From Helochares maculicollis (taxonomy: Eukaryota; Arthropoda; Insecta; Coleoptera; Hydrophilidae): 63,283 bases of DNA. The position numbers and the translations under genes were made by a program. The notes beneath the pieces were generated by a model that saw nothing but the letters and a program-made list of their open reading frames with translations, was not told the DNA's origin and made no database searches. The stretch is from assembly GCA_033557835.1 (NCBI GenBank), contig JAWQRO010000067.1, positions 1-63,283 of the forward strand. Reading direction: 5' to 3'. Shown here one piece after another: positions 1 to 11,146 of this stretch (positions are counted from its first letter, which is position 1; each line of letters begins with the position of its first letter).

Positions 1-312
1 ATATATAAGCACAAGTTGAGAAATCACATAATTCTTATAGTCAAATTGTTTAAATGGAAATCAAGAAGTGTTTCCTACTATATTTTACAGTTAATAAAAA
101 ACTACCGACTGTTTAAAATAACGGCCAATTATTTTACATAATTAGTAAATATACTGTCCATTATAATAGTCGTCCTAGAAGATATAACTAGTATATGGCA
201 TGTGTAAAAAAATGTGTTTAAGCCTCAAAGATTATCGCATCAACCTATGCCTCAAAATGTGGCGATGAAAGTGTGCAAAATATGCTTCTAGAACAAACCT
301 ACTCTTTTTTAC

Positions 313-3274
313 CTGAATACTGTACAGCATAAGATAGCCTAAGCAAAGCTATATCATGATACTGATTATTGTCAAATGGATTGTACTCTTCATGAGCAAT
401 TCTTTCTTCAACAGGGACATCTATAGGTTCAGGTGAACATTCCAAAGAGAAACCATTACTAAGGCAATCCTCTGCGGCTGAAGTATTATATTCTCCTAAG
501 CGAACGCTCGACCTAGTAAAGGAATCATATTTAAATTCAAAAAGGCTTCTATAAACTGATTATGTGTACAGAATTCATGTGATTACATACAAAGTCCAAG
601 TTTTGGGTAAGTCTTTTCCTTTTACGCAATGAGCAGCAGTTAGCACATATTTTTCATTAATCAATACTCCGCCACAATAAAAACCGCTTCCCTTTGCTAC
701 AAATAAAATTGCATCAGGTTTTGCGTTGCGTATAAATGTTATTAACCTTACGTTTTCTGTACTCAATAAGAGCTAACCATGGGAATTCATCCAAAGCAGT
801 TTCTTGTCCTCCCACAATTCTATCTTGGTTATCAGCGCCACAAATGTTTTCGCGAGGTAATAAATTGCTGTCGGGCGGTGAAATGTACTGATTTGAAGGA
901 GACGATGGAGCCTCTATGGGGCTGGTAGTCGATGGCTGGTGGCTGGTTGTTTGAGTACAACAAACTTTCGGAACTTTTCCTTGAAAGCCGCACTGCACTT
1001 GTTGTAAATAAAGTTTATCAGCGTTGCTAATTGGTTTCTTTGTCAATATTTGAAATAACGGTCCGCATTGATCGATGACTACACATTGACCAGCAGTAGT
1101 CCCCAGAAAACAGGTCTCGTAATTTTCTAAAAATAAACAAAACGTCATCATTCTGAGTTTCAAAAAATGATTGAAACACTGTTTTACATTAAAATTAAGA
1201 ATAAATTATTTGAAAGCACTTGGTTATAGTTATACATGATTACACTAAATAGAGTTGTTTGTTATCTGAGACAGACATTTTTGGCTAAAGACTTCATTAG
1301 AATGTTTGTTTTTTGGAGAATTATTCATATACATTTTTTATTTGCGGCTAAGCGAAGAAATCACATGATTACTATAAAATGATACAACTGATGGTTGTCT
1401 TTAAGACATTTTGCATAGCGAACATTAAAAGTTATAATGCAGTGTTGTAAATTCAGATTGTCGTTCATTACCTTAAGTAAAACTCAAAAAATATTTGCAG
1501 AAATTTGTTTGAAATAAATAAGGGAAAAATAACTTTTTTGGAGAGAGAAAGAGTACAATGGATTTATATACTAGCACATGATGAATAGGATTCCATCTAA
1601 AATGGTTTGCCCAATCCATTTCCTAATCGGAAAGTGACTGGAAATGAGAAACGTACGGACTAAAATATTGTGCAAAATTATGGCATATAGACATTTATTA
1701 ATTTTATGTTTTTAAGTATTACATCCTGATTGAAATTTTAAGAAGCTGTTTGTAATATTATTCAACAGATGTAGAACTTTTAAAGTGAACTTGTATTAGT
1801 GCTTTGGCTTAACTCTCTAGACATAACAGTTAAGTCCTAAAACTGGTGTATTTGGAACAAATATTTAGCCAGATTCATTATCGAAACTTTTAACAACTTG
1901 CTTATAAGCTACATATTTGGTTCTCAGAGTTTGTATAATGTATATAAAAAGTTCATAGTATAACTGGGTTCTTTTTGAGATAATCCAAAACGAATTCAAC
2001 CCTCACTTTAGAAAAGGAAACATTCCTTTCTTATTCGTATTCTAAGACAAAAAGGTAATGTGACCAAGAAATGTCAGTCTTCGATTCAGCGGTGTAGGCT
2101 GGGCGTTGATAAGACAGTCAGTCAGTCAGTTAGTGACTCAGTCAGTCAATCAGTGAGTCAGCAGGTCAGTCAGTCAGTCAGTCAGTCACTTTGTTGCAGT
2201 TTGAATTTTTAACTATATTTAAAAAAATGACTATATTTACTTGCAGAAAATGCAATAAGTTGAATATGAAACAATAGTGCTAAAGTGACATTTTTGCGAA
2301 ATATTTTTTGACAGATTTCAATTTAACACGTTTATTACTGCATCTATTTACTCTCGTTACATATAAATGAAGCTTTTCTACAAAATTTACTTGTTCAATA
2401 ACACCTTTAGTGCAAATCTGGATTGGTATAGCCTTGATTGAAGAATTGCTCAACAAAACTAAAAACGGTATTAAGTAAACGTTTTTATTATAAGAAAGTC
2501 AAAGAAATCAATTTTCAAATCGAACGGAATCGCGTCTGGAAAATCCCAAAGTAATTCATTCTGCCTTAAGCTAATTCCACTTAAGCATTGCTGATCTATT
2601 ACCGAATTATATTATCTACATCAAGTTTTAATGTGGTGTTCGTCATCAACAAACGATATTTTGTGACCTTAGAGTGCGATATAAACTTTGATTAATGCTG
2701 TGATTTACTGGGTGAAATGGTAATCAAATTAAATGTGGAGCACGAGAAATTTTGGAGAAACAAATATTTGTGTATATATAAAATATGAACAATTATATGA
2801 ACAATTTTGTTGAGCCGAGGAAATCGCTACCACACATTTTTAAATTCAAACCGTCTGGTTGAAAACTTAACAAGTTGCGTTTCTACTCCATAAATTACTG
2901 CATTTGAATAATAGCGCTTCAAATATTTAACTGCCCATTCCTATCTACGATTAATATTCAGATAATTGTATCATCATGTATATTTATGTACATCATACAT
3001 TGATAATATTTTTAATTTTTCACAGCTAAACCATAGGAATAGTCCATAATATAGTGGTTTTTAATTAAGAAACAAATGATAGAACACGCAGCCATGCATA
3101 GTTAAATGACTTGTAACCTTCTTAAAAGAATTAGCGTTATTTTATTATAGTGAAGCAAATAATGCAGTGGTTTAAGAAAATTTGTTTGTAAAAAAATTAC
3201 TTACGTGCATAACTAATGTGAAAAATCAGGCAAAATACACTAAATGTCCATAAATTAATTCCATGTCGTAACAT
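313..3274 (-). CDS. Clip-domain serine protease (CLIPB/easter-like), 3' end beyond window
   Basis: Secreted trypsin-like protease of the cascades that activate Toll ligand or prophenoloxidase (family knowledge). Exons read: 3205-3274 (signal peptide starting MLRHGINLW), 752-1126, 591-696 and 313-512; all junctions are GT-AG and phases match. Exon 2 carries a complete clip domain with six cysteines (C at ETC, GQC, DQC, VQC and the VCC pair) and the activation site DRIVGG, so cleavage would follow Arg. Exon 3 holds the catalytic His in TAAHC, and exon 4 holds the catalytic Asp in HDIALLRL. Exon 4 ends at a CAG|GTAAAA donor at 313/312. The Ser exon (GDSGGP) is not in bases 1-312, so the gene continues past the window start. 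The 2.1-kb first intron contains a CAGT microsatellite. The neighbouring protease at 7.4-9.1 kb is on the same strand. Physiological substrate unknown. Confidence 0.9.
2114..2189. repeat. Imperfect (CAGT)n microsatellite
   Basis: About 76 bases of CAGT units with a few substitutions, within intron 1 of the first protease gene. Confidence 0.9.
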
Positions 3275-4544
3275 TTTTTATTCACACAAATATAAATCGC
3301 TTTTTGTTGCTCTTATACTTTGAACTAGCGTTGTCTAACTGATTCGTTTAATCTTCTGACCAGAGTGGCAAGTAGCAGTCTGCCTTGGAAAACCCAATAG
3401 CTTTGTCTTACCGGATTGTTAAAAGATATTTGAACACCTCCGGCACCTACAAGTACAGTAAAACAAATGCAAGCACTTCTTCTAAATGTTTTCGTTTTTG
3501 TTTACTATGTACCGCCGTTCAACGTGTATGACGTTTAATTTTCAAGTATTTCGTTAAACATAGTAATAAATTATCGTTAATTGCCTCATATGTTACTGTT
3601 TACATTGAAATTGCAGTATAACGATGACATTGGTTGGTAAAATATTTTTATATGATAGTTTTCCACAAATAAATTGTTATTTTTTGATTCAGCTCCTCAT
3701 TTGGTAATGATGCTTATAAATAAGATAGCAAAATAAAGTTTGGAAATTACACAAATCCGATTGTTGCAGATCATATAAGAGCGCATTGCCACAAGCTTTA
3801 TATGCTTCTCTTCTTAAGTTATCTTTCCAGTAGAGCTCCTATAATTGCAATTTTTTCAGATTTGTACTCATTGTTTATTCACACAAGTTGTATGGAGTAT
3901 CATTAAGGTAAAGTCTTGGCAATCTCCTCTTAACTAATTTAGCTTGAGTAAAGCTAACATTAGCACGTTTGGTTGAGCACTAAAAAAACTGATACTGGGC
4001 CATCTAATCATATACCAATTGTTTTAAACTTATGAACGAATTATTGGTGTAAACGAAATATTTTTAGTGGAATCCTTTATGATACCCTTGTGTGTTATCC
4101 AACTGGAAGACCAAAAATGAAGCAAGGATCGAAATTACTCACCTCATGCGCGTTAATACGATCAAGCCAATAATACTATGTGGACTGTATATTATTGTTT
4201 TTAATCACTTCCCAATGGTATGTACAAGGGCTTACAAATACTTATTACTATTCTTTACAGTTGCATACTTAACACTAACACTAAAACTAAACTTATCTCT
4301 ATACCTAACCTATGAGAAAGTAGTAGGGATACCACCCTCTCCCTTCAGCGCCCCGATAGGACGCAACACCTTATGTGGTTGAACGAGAGAAGAAGAACGT
4401 AAAGCTGAAAATTAAAAAAAAATAGTGGCATATACTTCTAAAACTTAACAAACGAAAACTATCCATCACTTTTTCCAAATCAAACATGGCAGTATAATGT
4501 TTTGGTATAGTCAGAATAACAAAAGTAAATCATTACTACTTCCG
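3275..4544. other. Intergenic, no gene seen
   Basis: AT-rich sequence upstream of the first protease. One plus-strand open frame (about 4092-4382) has no recognisable domain or codon signature; its downstream half is GC-richer and looks like old repeat sequence. Nothing else supported. Confidence 0.5.
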
Positions 4545-6057
4545 TATACAGCCTATTTCAGAATTAAGTTACAAAACTTAAAGGGGTAGTAGATATAAGA
4601 AATAATAGGCGATAAGTTTTTGTTTGCATTTTCGGGCATCATTAGTAACAGAGATATTAATTACATGTACATGTTAAGAGCCACTGGTGTAATTCCCTAT
4701 GACGTCGTTAGTCGAAGACAGACGAATTTTATTGCTATTTTAAAGAATTCTCTTCTGGTCTACGTTTAATGCACCTGAACTCGAACAGATGAAAATAATA
4801 AAAAAACCTTGTTGAAAAGGAATACAGACAAGTGAAAAAAGTTAATAATTTATTAAATTCCAACTGAAGAGGAAAGACAAGGAGCACATGTGTGGTCAGT
4901 TTTTAACTTATATTTTCATTTCGATGTATTTTATTCATTATTTACGATAATTCAAGTTCACTAAACTTGAAAGATATAAACTTTATTTAAAGAATAAAGT
5001 TTTGTTAAAATGTAAGTCACCTGAACCTATTAAATACGAAATATGAAAGAAACGTTCTTTTTATAGAGGGTAAAATCATATAAATGAGAGCGCATACTAG
5101 ACTACTCTAAAACCTACAAAAAAACAGTGCAATAAATTACAACCACAGAGGCAAGAGAAGCTCCACTTGTTTACTAGCGTTTTTATTTGATTCGATATTC
5201 AACGCCAATTTTATAATAATATTTAATAATTTTTCCATTCTTCGTATAATTATTATAGTTTATTTGAAATTATTTACGTTCCCGGCTCCTCCAAGACTAT
5301 TTGCCCCTTGTGTCGATATGTGTTAAACCGGGTCACAAATTTACTCTTATGCGTTAAACTTAAGTCGCTTTAGATTTAAAATTAAAAATGTAAAATAAAT
5401 GCAATTTGCCAGTGACAAAGACGTATTATAGCAATTTTCTACTGGCTAATTTTTACTTTACAAATATGAATTAATTTATTTATGTTCTTTTTTCTGTTTC
5501 TATTTCATAAGGAAGGTTTTGCGTTTATGAAAAAAATTAATTATGTGATTTTGACAAATCCAACGACTTATGATTACGATACTAGTGTTTTTATAAAGAT
5601 AAAGGTGACGTTAGTTTGGATGTACGATGTAATCGTCTTTCTTGCGGTGGAAGATAGTGATACAAAGCGATCTTTTTTCGAGGTCACGTTCTGTTTCAAA
5701 TTATTTGGAAAAAACGCGAAGCTATTAAATTTGATTTCAATGGTTATTTATGTTCTTTTTCTGTTTCTCTTTGATAAAAACAGTTTTACGTTCATGAAAA
5801 AATTTAATCTCGACGATTTGAAGGATCTAACGACGTGTTTGATTGTGATGATTACAGAAATAACGGTGCCCTGTATCTGCATAATATTCTTTAACCCAGC
5901 ATGATCTATCGGCTTCATTTCAATTATGCCAGGAGTCCCAAATTAGCCATCTTTTCAACATTTTTATTTATACTTAGAAAATACCAGGTCGGGGTCACAT
6001 TGGCGTTCTTAACATGTGGTTTAAGTATTGGAAATTAATTCTGCAACACCCTGTATA
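4545..6057. mobile_element. Non-autonomous TIR DNA transposon, copy 1
   Basis: The left end TATACAG..., read 5'-3', and the reverse complement of the right end ...CTGTATA agree over about 37 bases (30 matches by eye: TATACAG, then CAGAATTAA, then an ACTTAA end). These are terminal inverted repeats. TA at both edges fits a Tc1/mariner-type TA target duplication, with the element beginning CAG. A second copy lies inverted at 48635-49965, with collinear similarity along its length. Two tandem subunits of about 266 bp are visible inside (a TTATTTATGTTC motif near 5478 and 5743). The open frame across 5482-5904 is a by-product of these repeats; no transposase is encoded. Confidence 0.75.
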
Positions 6058-6660
6058 TTGTCTTCAGTGGAAAAATGTAAACACATAATTTTCATAAAAT
6101 GATCCAAACAACATATTCGCATTACTTTCTATTGCACAAAGTGAATTTATAGATAAAAACTCAAATGCAAGTAAATTTTTGGATTTGCCTTCAGATTAGC
6201 AATTCTCCGCAGCTGTTCTTGCTAAAATTTTTCATGTTTCTTTTAGATTTGCTTGCATTAAAATAAACCTTTAAATACACCCACTATGTTACCACTGATG
6301 ATACAGTTAAGAGTTTGGAATTTATACCATTACATATATCTTGTAATGCTACAATTAGTAGAATTGCAGTTCATTTTCTTCATTTTCAGATAGGGAAAAC
6401 TGTCGAATGATAGTGATTCGTCCAATATTAATACCATTTATTATAAGTAATGATTGGAGACGATCCTTGTATTAGGCACAGAAAACGACTTTGTGACTTC
6501 TGACGGGTCACAATTGCTACTTAAATGATAATTCTCTGTTTAAGTCCGAAGTCATAAAAGGATATCAGGATGACGATGGCTTTACCCTCAAATTAAAGTA
6601 GGCTTACTTACTAGGCTGTTAAATGAGATTTGTGGTTCGATATGAAAAACACAATTTTAT
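6058..6660. other. Intergenic, no feature seen
   Basis: Sequence between the TIR element and the mariner remnant. No open frame or motif that I can support. Confidence 0.5.
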
Positions 6661-6671
6661 GGTTTGAAATA

Positions 6672-7130
6672 CAGTTTATTATTCAGAATACTTTCCCTGA
6701 AAAGCAATGCACTTATTCCAACGAGATTCCAATATATGAATTCCATCCCTGAAGTGAGAAGTTGGAAGGGCTGTAAAATACGCTTCAACATTTGCTATGA
6801 TCTCGTCATTTGAAAAAAGACGTTTTCTAGGCATGAATTTTCCAAATCTGGAAACAGATGGAAGCTGTTTGTGAATACGGTAGCTGCTCCAACAATTCGA
6901 ACTTTAATCCATGGATTTTAGCCATAGTCAAAATGCTCTTTCAGTCAATCGGCGATTTTCCAGTACGATATCTTGTTGCTGTTTTTGGATGTCTCTGACG
7001 TGGATCGTCTTCAAGGCTAGTAGCAACGTCTTCTCTTATCGAATCGATAACTTATTGATCAGTCTAGTATGGCTTAACGAACGGTTAGATTCAAAGTGGA
7101 TACAGTAGCTGCGTCGAGACAGTTTTTCTG
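6672..7130 (-). mobile_element. Internally deleted mariner transposase remnant
   Basis: The minus strand at about 6677-6840 encodes a mariner-type transposase C-terminus: the block FSNDEIIANVEAYF, then GIHILESRWNKCIA, then a stop after GKYSE. Further upstream (about 6900-7060) the helix-turn-helix region survives in broken frames (EDDPRQ, VLENRRLTER). The catalytic core between these parts, which should carry the DD34D triad, is absent, and stops and frameshifts interrupt the rest. A dead, internally deleted copy. Confidence 0.75.
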
Positions 7131-7435
7131 TAAGTGTCGAAACTTAGTGCTCAATAAGTATGATAGTTCCCCAAATCAAGAAAGCTAAGAAGGACTTTTT
7201 GCTCAACAACTCAACAGTAAAGACTATTTTCTTGTGTACTTATTAAGGGATTGTAATATGTTGTTAATTAACTATTAAATTTCCTGTAGAATGCAGAACA
7301 CAGCTTCTACATATTAGGACCAAAACAAAAGCTTTCTAAGACAAGTATGTAGACACTGTGTGCTGTTCTTGACAAATTCTCAATGAAATAGAATAAAGCA
7401 GTTCGTATTATAAAAAAAATCGTTTATTAATATTT

Positions 7436-9148
7436 TTATGGCTTTAAGTTGTCTAAAATCCATTTCATAAACGCTGAGATTCTGGTATAGACAGCAGGTA
7501 CATCTTTTCCGCAGGAATCTGGACCAAAGGATACGATACCTAGCTGATAATATTTTGGAGGACCACTCACTGCTTCTACAATTACTGCTGGACCCCCAGA
7601 ATCTCCACTACATGAATCACTTCCTGGTATACCACCAGCGCAAATTTTGTTGTTTGAAAAAATAATGTCGTCACTATAAGCTTCTTTGCAATGTTGTCTT
7701 GGGATTACTGGTATGTGGACTGTCATTAAATAGTCGCTTACTTTAGTAAATTGAGTGGTTCCCCAACCTGCAACTTCCATTACAACACCTATAATTAGAT
7801 CGTGTTAAGACTGATAGCAGATTTGTTTTATATATAAAAAACCTGTATAGTTTTTTGCTAGCTGCTGTCCCCTCGGTAAGCATATTGGACCTACCCAACC
7901 TAAACATTAGCAACATATTAATAATATGCTAAAAATTATGTTCTGTTTGCAAAGTACCATTTAAATTTATTTTTCTGTTTGTTCTCACCAAAGAAATATC
8001 ATTATTCAAATTATAGCGTGTGAAACTAGGATACGTTGTTATAGCTTCTGGCTCAAATATTTGTACAGGTTCTGCACAAATATCTCCGAAACAATCAATA
8101 TTAGTAGAAACAATGTTTTCCCCTAAAAGTATATGGCTCCTAAAACAATAGTCGTCAATATTATATTTTGTAATAATGCATCATTATTCATGTTAGTTAG
8201 AAATGTAGCTATTATACCATCTAAAACTATAGAATAATTTATTTAAAATTTAGATTTTAACCAAGATTAAAATATCTGTCTACACTCAACATTCTCGAAA
8301 ATTTACATGCTTACTATAAACATACTGTATAAGATATTGTGGACGGAAATGTTGAAACGTAAAATGTAAAAAAGTCGATATTTAAAACATGGAGATTACA
8401 AAATCAAAAATCAAGAACTTGTTGCTGCAGGATTAAAGCAGTACTCATAGTATTAATTCTGAAGAAGGACTTTATTCACGAATTCATATTACAAAACTTC
8501 ATGGTTAGTGAAAAACCGTATATTTTGACGTTCCAACTATATATATATATATATACGTTTAGAAAATCTAAATTTTGACCAATTTAATTCAGCATCAGCA
8601 AGATCTCATAACATAGGTTGGCACACGTAGAAATCAAGAGCTTTTTTGGAAATTATTTTTTACTCAGTGGCCAAATTTGACCATCATTAATAATTTTTAA
8701 TAATTGGATAAAATATTAATTTGTCTATTAATGCTTACAGTTTTAGCTGTGCATTTCCATGAACAGTTTTGACTTGAGGCAAATTTGTAGTACAATGAGC
8801 AGCGGTTAAAATGTATCTCTCATTAATAACCGATCCACCACATGTATATATCGGTACAACTTTTCCGGGATTATCAACTGTGAAACCTAATCGTGCTATC
8901 CAAGGATATTGGCCTAGGCTTGCTAATGACCCACCAATTATTCTGTCAGTTAACATAGATTGTCCACAAATTTCAGGAAGTAATTTCCAATTATTATGAG
9001 TTGTTGGATCGAATTTGGCCAAACCTGAAATAGGAATCTTTGAAAATTTATTTTTTACAAACTGTAATGCTCCATAAATACATTTTAAAGTGTCATCGCT
9101 GATGAAAACAAAAAACAGTAAAAAGTAAATCGCAAACGAAATATCCAT
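7436..9148 (-). CDS. Serine protease with degenerate clip region
   Basis: Complete 333-aa secreted trypsin-like protease. Exons: 8739-9148, 7958-8139, 7843-7899, 7436-7788; phases agree and total 334 codons including stop. The N-terminus (MDISFAIYFLLFF) is a signal peptide. The catalytic triad is present: His in TAAHC, Asp in NNDISLV, Ser in CSGDSGGP; the Asp in the SDSC stretch before it suggests trypsin-like specificity. The activation site is DRIIGG. The region where a clip domain should sit (about residues 20-55) keeps only one of six cysteines, although the linker cysteine before the protease domain (PEICGQ) remains. It lies tandem with the protease at 0.3-3.3 kb, on the same strand. The third donor (CAG|GTTTTT) is weak but required by phase. 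Likely a duplicated CLIP protease that lost its clip fold. Confidence 0.9.
8537..8555. repeat. Short (TA)n tract
   Basis: About 19 bases of alternating TA within intron 1 of the second protease gene. Confidence 0.8.
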
Positions 9149-9195
9149 CTTCCTTCAAAAGTAAACTACTAATGGAAACAATACTAAATAAAAAA

Positions 9196-9201
9196 TATAT
9201 A
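9196..9201 (-). promoter_or_regulatory. Candidate TATA box of second protease
   Basis: TATATA on the minus strand, about 48 bases upstream of the protease ATG at 9148. This spacing leaves room for a short 5' leader. Position and motif only; the genome is AT-rich, so chance occurrence is possible. Confidence 0.35.
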
Positions 9202-10796
9202 GGCGACCGTATCACATAAAATCCCACCAAATGCGCATAAAAAAGTTTTCGATAAGGAGGCGTTCAAGGTTATGAATTGCATTTTTTTCGGGTAAAGAAA
9301 AACAAATTTTTGCAGGGTTGCTATTTTTTTCTTACCTGCAGAATTCATTAGTGCTTTCACTGTTTGTTTTAATATTTATTGATGAAATTAAGCACGAGAC
9401 CTTTAGGCACAAAAATAGTGTCATAATATTTTTAGTGTATTCAAAAGTGTTAACTTCTAACCACTTGCGTGACAATTAATGATCTAGATACAGTTCTTTC
9501 GAAGGTGTAGAAATTTGTTCTAAGTCTGGCTAAATCTGATCTAAAATTAATAAGAAAATTATCTTTCTAACAAGCCTCAATATATAAATATTGTGTTAAA
9601 GAGAGTACTGTCAAAATTTCCAAAAATGTTTTTACAAAATCTACTTTAGAAACACTGCCCAATTTTCTGATGTGATTAGGTTATATATGTAATAATTAGT
9701 TTTTTGTATATCGATGCTCGTAAATAAATTTATTTCTTGATTAAGAGGAGCGGTAACTTCAGACTGCATATTTAAATGTGTAAAGTAAAGTTATAAATTA
9801 CTGAGTCCTAGATTTATTTATTATCTAGTTTGCATTTCATTTTCATATTTGCCAAAACAAATACAATAGAAGAAGAGTATAAATATTTACACTTTTTCAA
9901 ATCTGGGTGTCTGAATATACATTATAATGGATACAAAATTGATTTATTTTAAATACGTTTGAGCCGCTCTCAAAAATCGAAGAACTGCTGTCCAGTCTTC
10001 GCAATCACAGACGCCAATAGATTTTAAAACGATCAAATTAATTTTAATTTTCCAGGACGTATGTTTGGATGTAAATTAGGCCGAATGTAATTCAAGTAGA
10101 CAACTTACAATAGGAAAGAGGCAAATAAAAAGTGATCTTGTCATCCTCACTGGCATTAACTTAGGCCGATGAAAATTTCTGAAGCAAAATTTACGATAGT
10201 AAAACATATTTTTTGACATTATTTTTTCTTATATTAAACTTAATAATTATACAAAGTTACTTTGTGATAAACTTACCACAAAATTATTCTGTTGATAGAT
10301 GAAAAGCAGTTTAGATAAGTGTTAACTGGTCATAGTTACTGGCTATATGAACTAGGAGTGCCCATTCATGTAAATTATCTACAATAGGAGTACGACTCGA
10401 CAAGAAATTACTATATGAAAGAACACCAAACTTATAAAGAATTCATGTGTTATGCCTCTAATGCACCAAAATTTTGATAATAGAACATTTTTTGTTGCGA
10501 CTCTTTAATTTTATTTCCCGCGGACCACCAGTTGTTTAGGCTGTGACAAAAATACATGTTATTTATAAAATTATATCGATATTTCTTGCAACGAGCTATG
10601 TTGGTCTAAAACATTTATTTTACAAACAAATAAAAATTAAGTGATCGTAGACATTTTGAATTTCACCAAATTTTTGACAACTCTGGAATTATGACATTTA
10701 TTTACAAAAACTGAGATTTTTTTTATAATTCATCCAATACAAGTAATTTCCTGCAAGGAATAAATTCATAGTAAGTACAACCATTAAACAATTTCA
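9202..10796. other. Intergenic, no gene seen
   Basis: 1.6 kb between the divergently placed protease (minus) and small membrane protein gene (plus). Contains their presumed promoters. No open frame, repeat or RNA that I can support. Confidence 0.5.
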
Positions 10797-11060
10797 ATGG
10801 CTGATGAACAGAAAGAAAATCCAGACGATAAAAAACATGATGATGCCCCTAAGGATGATGAATCAGAAAATGATGATGAAGAGGAAGACGATGACGATGA
10901 TTTCCTTATAAAATTATACAACAGTGTTGTTAGCAACAGATACTGCATGGAAATACTGAAGAGTATTGTAGTATTTGTTATTGCAATAAAGCTTGCAAGA
11001 GAATGTAGGAACATTTTAATACCAATGAGATATTACAAACCTTTCAATATGAATATTTAA
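10797..11060 (+). CDS. Small acidic single-pass membrane protein, unknown
   Basis: A single-exon 87-codon frame from ATG 10797; I do not recognise a family. Residues 1-36 are very hydrophilic, with a dense Asp/Glu run at about 21-36. Residues about 49-68 (CMEILKSIVVFVIAIKLA) form one hydrophobic helix, followed by a basic 20-residue tail. There is no N-terminal signal peptide, so the protein would be cytosolic with a C-terminal anchor. An AATAAA polyadenylation signal sits at 11082-11087, 22 bases after the stop, which supports a real transcript. It converges on Sde2: the two stop codons are 86 bases apart. The antisense frame over the same bases is only a serine-rich shadow. Confidence 0.65.
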   Translation: MADEQKENPDDKKHDDAPKDDESENDDEEEDDDDDFLIKLYNSVVSNRYCMEILKSIVVFVIAIKLARECRNILIPMRYYKPFNMNI

Positions 11061-11081
11061 TTTAACAATGTCATAAATTAC

Positions 11082-11087
11082 AATAAA
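11082..11087 (+). terminator. Polyadenylation signal of small membrane protein gene
   Basis: AATAAA 22 bases past the stop codon at 11060. Confidence 0.6.
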
Positions 11088-11146
11088 AATTATTCTAAAG
11101 TAACCATTATTTTCTTATAATACTTAAATATGATCTATAATACAAA

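Noticed and set aside
1..312. Search for the GDSGGP exon of the first protease
   Set aside because: No frame on the minus strand shows the Ser motif; the exon must lie outside the window.
5482..5904. 140-codon open frame as a gene
   Set aside because: It lies inside tandem subunits of the TIR element; the inverted copy does not preserve the frame.
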